A stretch of 64,000 nt of DNA, taken from Treponema sp. OMZ 838. GTDB taxonomy: Bacteria > Spirochaetota > Spirochaetia > Treponematales > Treponemataceae. The position numbers were made by a program, and so were the translations under genes. Of this stretch, positions 62,385 through 64,000 are shown one piece after another. The notes beneath the pieces were generated by a model, which saw only the letters and a list, made by a program, of their open reading frames with translations, had not been told where the DNA came from and did no database searches. The first letter of the stretch is position 1. The number at the start of each line of letters is the position of its first letter. The stretch covers positions 1,116,001 through 1,180,000 of the forward strand of contig NZ_CP009227.1 of the NCBI RefSeq assembly GCF_000775995.1. Reading direction: 5' to 3'.

Positions 62385-64000
62385 AAAAAACTTAAATGCT
62401 CTTTTTTTGCAAATTCTGTAAAGGCTTCGGCTATGCCGTCTTCAGTCATTCCATCGTGGTTATATAAATCGTGCTTGACGATTAAGTGTCCGTGCGTATC
62501 AAGGATTGGTAATCCGTCTTTATCTTTGACAAAGATTTTATCGCCTGAGTTATCCTTGCTCGGCTCTTGCATTGTGGCAAAAAAGATAGGGTAATCCTCC
62601 TTTTTAGGGCAAAGTTTATCGTCCCATTTCTGAACGAAAAGAACCGAGGTTTTCGTTCCCGTATGAGGTTTAAAAACATTTCCGTGTAAGCCGACAACAG
62701 CAAGTATTCTGCAACGCTCCGTTATAAAATCTCTAATGTATTTATCAGATGAATTGTTAAACCTTCCCTGCGGAAGCACAATTGCCATTCTTCCACCCGG
62801 TTTTAAGAAATTAAGGTTTCTTTCTATAAAAAGAATATCTCTGCCGACTTTTGATTGATATTTTCCATTTGCATTTTTACCGAGTTCATATTTAGCAATT
62901 ATTCTTGACTCTTTAATATCTCCTGCAAAAGGCGGATTAGCCATAAGAATATCAAACTCAAAAGAATAGTCGCTATTCTTAGTTTTTCTTAGTTTTTTAA
63001 GCTTCTTCCATCCCTCGTTATAAGTATCTGTCCAATCTTCGGTTTTTGTTGTATCTTCCCAGCGTTCATAATCCAAGGTGTTTAAATGCAGTACATTTGT
63101 CTGTCCGTCCCCTGCAATTAAGTTTAGCGTTCTTGCTACCCGCACAGCTTTTTCATCAAAGTCAATCGCAAATACTTTATCATTAACATAATCGGTACAT
63201 TCAGCCGGCTTTTTCTGACTGGTGAAAAGATGACTTTGCTCTATTCCTTTTTCTTTTAATATTTGTTTCCATACATAAAATATTGTGTGAACAGGAAATC
63301 CGCAAGACCCGCTTGCCGGGTCTATCATCGTTTCATCTGCCTTTGGATTGAGCATTTTAACGCACATATCTATTACATATCTTGGAGTAAAGTATTGCCC
63401 TTTTTCTCCCTTAGAAGATTTGCTCATCAAATATTCAAAAGCGTCGTCGACAACATCGAGATTGGAATTAAAAAGCTTTACATCTTGAAGAGAAGATACA
63501 CACACAGACAAATGAGAGGGACTAAGTAAAATTTTAGCGTCTTGTGAAAATACACCGTCCCACTTATTCTTTGCCTTGTCAAACAGCTTTTGTATCTTGT
63601 CTTTCAGTTCCGTTTCCGTATCTCCGTAATTTCTAAATTCAAGATGGCGTACCTGATTTCTTCCGCTTTCCATTTCATCATAAAGCTTTGTAAAAATCAG
63701 TTTGAAAACTTCTTCAAATACATCGACACCTGCGTTAGCAAGCACCTCGTCTTCCATTTCCAAAATAAGGTCTTTTAGGCTCTTCTTTTCTGTAAGCAAC
63801 TTATCTTTTGAGATAAGGTCATCTATCGTCCAACGCTCACTTAAAATATCTGACAGTTTCTCATTAAAGGTCGGGATATTCGGTAAATCTTCAAAAAAAT
63901 TAGGATCTTTCCTGTGATAAAAAGAAATCTGTCCGCCGTTTGTCCATACGCCAATAGGAGCTCCTGTCGCATTGCAGTAGCTCTTTAACTGTTCCTTTCC
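62381..64000 (-). CDS. hsdM: Type I methyltransferase subunit, 5'-partial
   Basis: The frame is open to the window edge, adding 67 residues before the first candidate start at 63799 (KSYCNATGAPIGVWTNGGQISFYHRKDPNFFEDLPNIP); 539 residues are visible. An upstream HsdR-N-like stretch is followed by the N6-adenine methyltransferase: motif I DPASGSCGFPVHT, motif IV ANPPFAGDI and MAIVLPQGRF. It makes the M subunit of the complex. hsdR is not in the window and probably lies to the right. Confidence 0.9.
   Translation of the reverse strand, partial: GKEQLKSYCNATGAPIGVWTNGGQISFYHRKDPNFFEDLPNIPTFNEKLSDILSERWTIDDLISKDKLLTEKKSLKDLILEMEDEVLANAGVDVFEEVFKLIFTKLYDEMESGRNQVRHLEFRNYGDTETELKDKIQKLFDKAKNKWDGVFSQDAKILLSPSHLSVCVSSLQDVKLFNSNLDVVDDAFEYLMSKSSKGEKGQYFTPRYVIDMCVKMLNPKADETMIDPASGSCGFPVHTIFYVWKQILKEKGIEQSHLFTSQKKPAECTDYVNDKVFAIDFDEKAVRVARTLNLIAGDGQTNVLHLNTLDYERWEDTTKTEDWTDTYNEGWKKLKKLRKTKNSDYSFEFDILMANPPFAGDIKESRIIAKYELGKNANGKYQSKVGRDILFIERNLNFLKPGGRMAIVLPQGRFNNSSDKYIRDFITERCRILAVVGLHGNVFKPHTGTKTSVLFVQKWDDKLCPKKEDYPIFFATMQEPSKDNSGDKIFVKDKDGLPILDTHGHLIVKHDLYNHDGMTEDGIAEAFTEFAKKEHLSFF

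Overview
The window looks like chromosomal DNA of an oral-type Treponema (Spirochaetes). The lines of evidence are a Bat (aerotolerance) operon, a selenoprotein SelD with YedE/YedF genes, spirochaete-style lipoproteins, an NeuB/J-domain cluster, and above all an array of integron gene cassettes whose attC sites share one family pattern. The backbone has moderate GC (by eye mid-40s %), unlike the AT-rich cassettes. I infer a relative of the T. vincentii/T. medium group rather than T. denticola, but cannot prove it without a search.

Layout. 1-11.6 kb: a 5'-truncated omptin-like outer-membrane protease, rpoN, two lipoproteins, an antitoxin with a truncated toxin, and batA-batB-batC-batD. 11.7-14.9 kb: a small zinc-ribbon gene and a selenium operon (YedE transporter, YedF/TusA, DUF3343, SelD). 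SelD is read through an in-frame UGA (Sec21) followed by a SECIS-like hairpin. 15-33.9 kb: two outer-membrane barrels, a glycosyltransferase, an ABC-F ATPase, a remnant of a DUF4143 ATPase, tRNA-Lys, a thioesterase, a chemoreceptor, a double rhodanese, methionine aminopeptidase, a J-domain protein, a flavin reductase, a DUF368 (PopT-type) transporter, two cyclic-nucleotide/GGDEF proteins and an NhaC antiporter.

34.3-47.2 kb: an integron cassette array with no integrase in the window (a CALIN-type array). About a dozen attC sites delimit cassettes that are all read on the + strand and are very AT-rich. Contents are a treble-clef-like protein, a HindIII-type restriction-modification pair, membrane and secreted proteins of unknown function, a GNAT acetyltransferase, a frameshifted PD-(D/E)XK nuclease-like gene, a RelB/PIN toxin-antitoxin pair with its own promoter, a lipoprotein, a decayed BrnT/BrnA pair, a nitrilase-family amidohydrolase, and two or three copies of an ORF-less mini-cassette. 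Several cassette genes use the TAA inside the attC core as their stop codon.

47.3-57 kb: an origin-proximal region. A leftward operon (NeuB, J-domain protein, membrane protein) diverges from dnaN-recF-dciA(DUF721). The gap between them carries five DnaA-box-like motifs, and a perfect 16-bp parS site lies 3.7 kb to the right. recF is frameshifted in an A9 run. tRNA-Gly(CCC), a small barrel protein, efp, an FKBP lipoprotein and a CDP-alcohol phosphatidyltransferase follow. 58-60 kb holds decayed genes (response-regulator stump, PEBP protein with a nonsense codon) and a radical-SAM protein. 60.1-64 kb is the end of a type I restriction-modification locus on the minus strand (hsdM running off the window, hsdS, and an extra hsdS segment). 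A heptanucleotide repeat there could switch hsdS length by phase variation.

Taken together, the window joins a replication-origin neighbourhood with a nearby integrase-less cassette array and a possible phase-variable methylation system. All start-site choices, family calls and repeat counts were read by eye without database searches.
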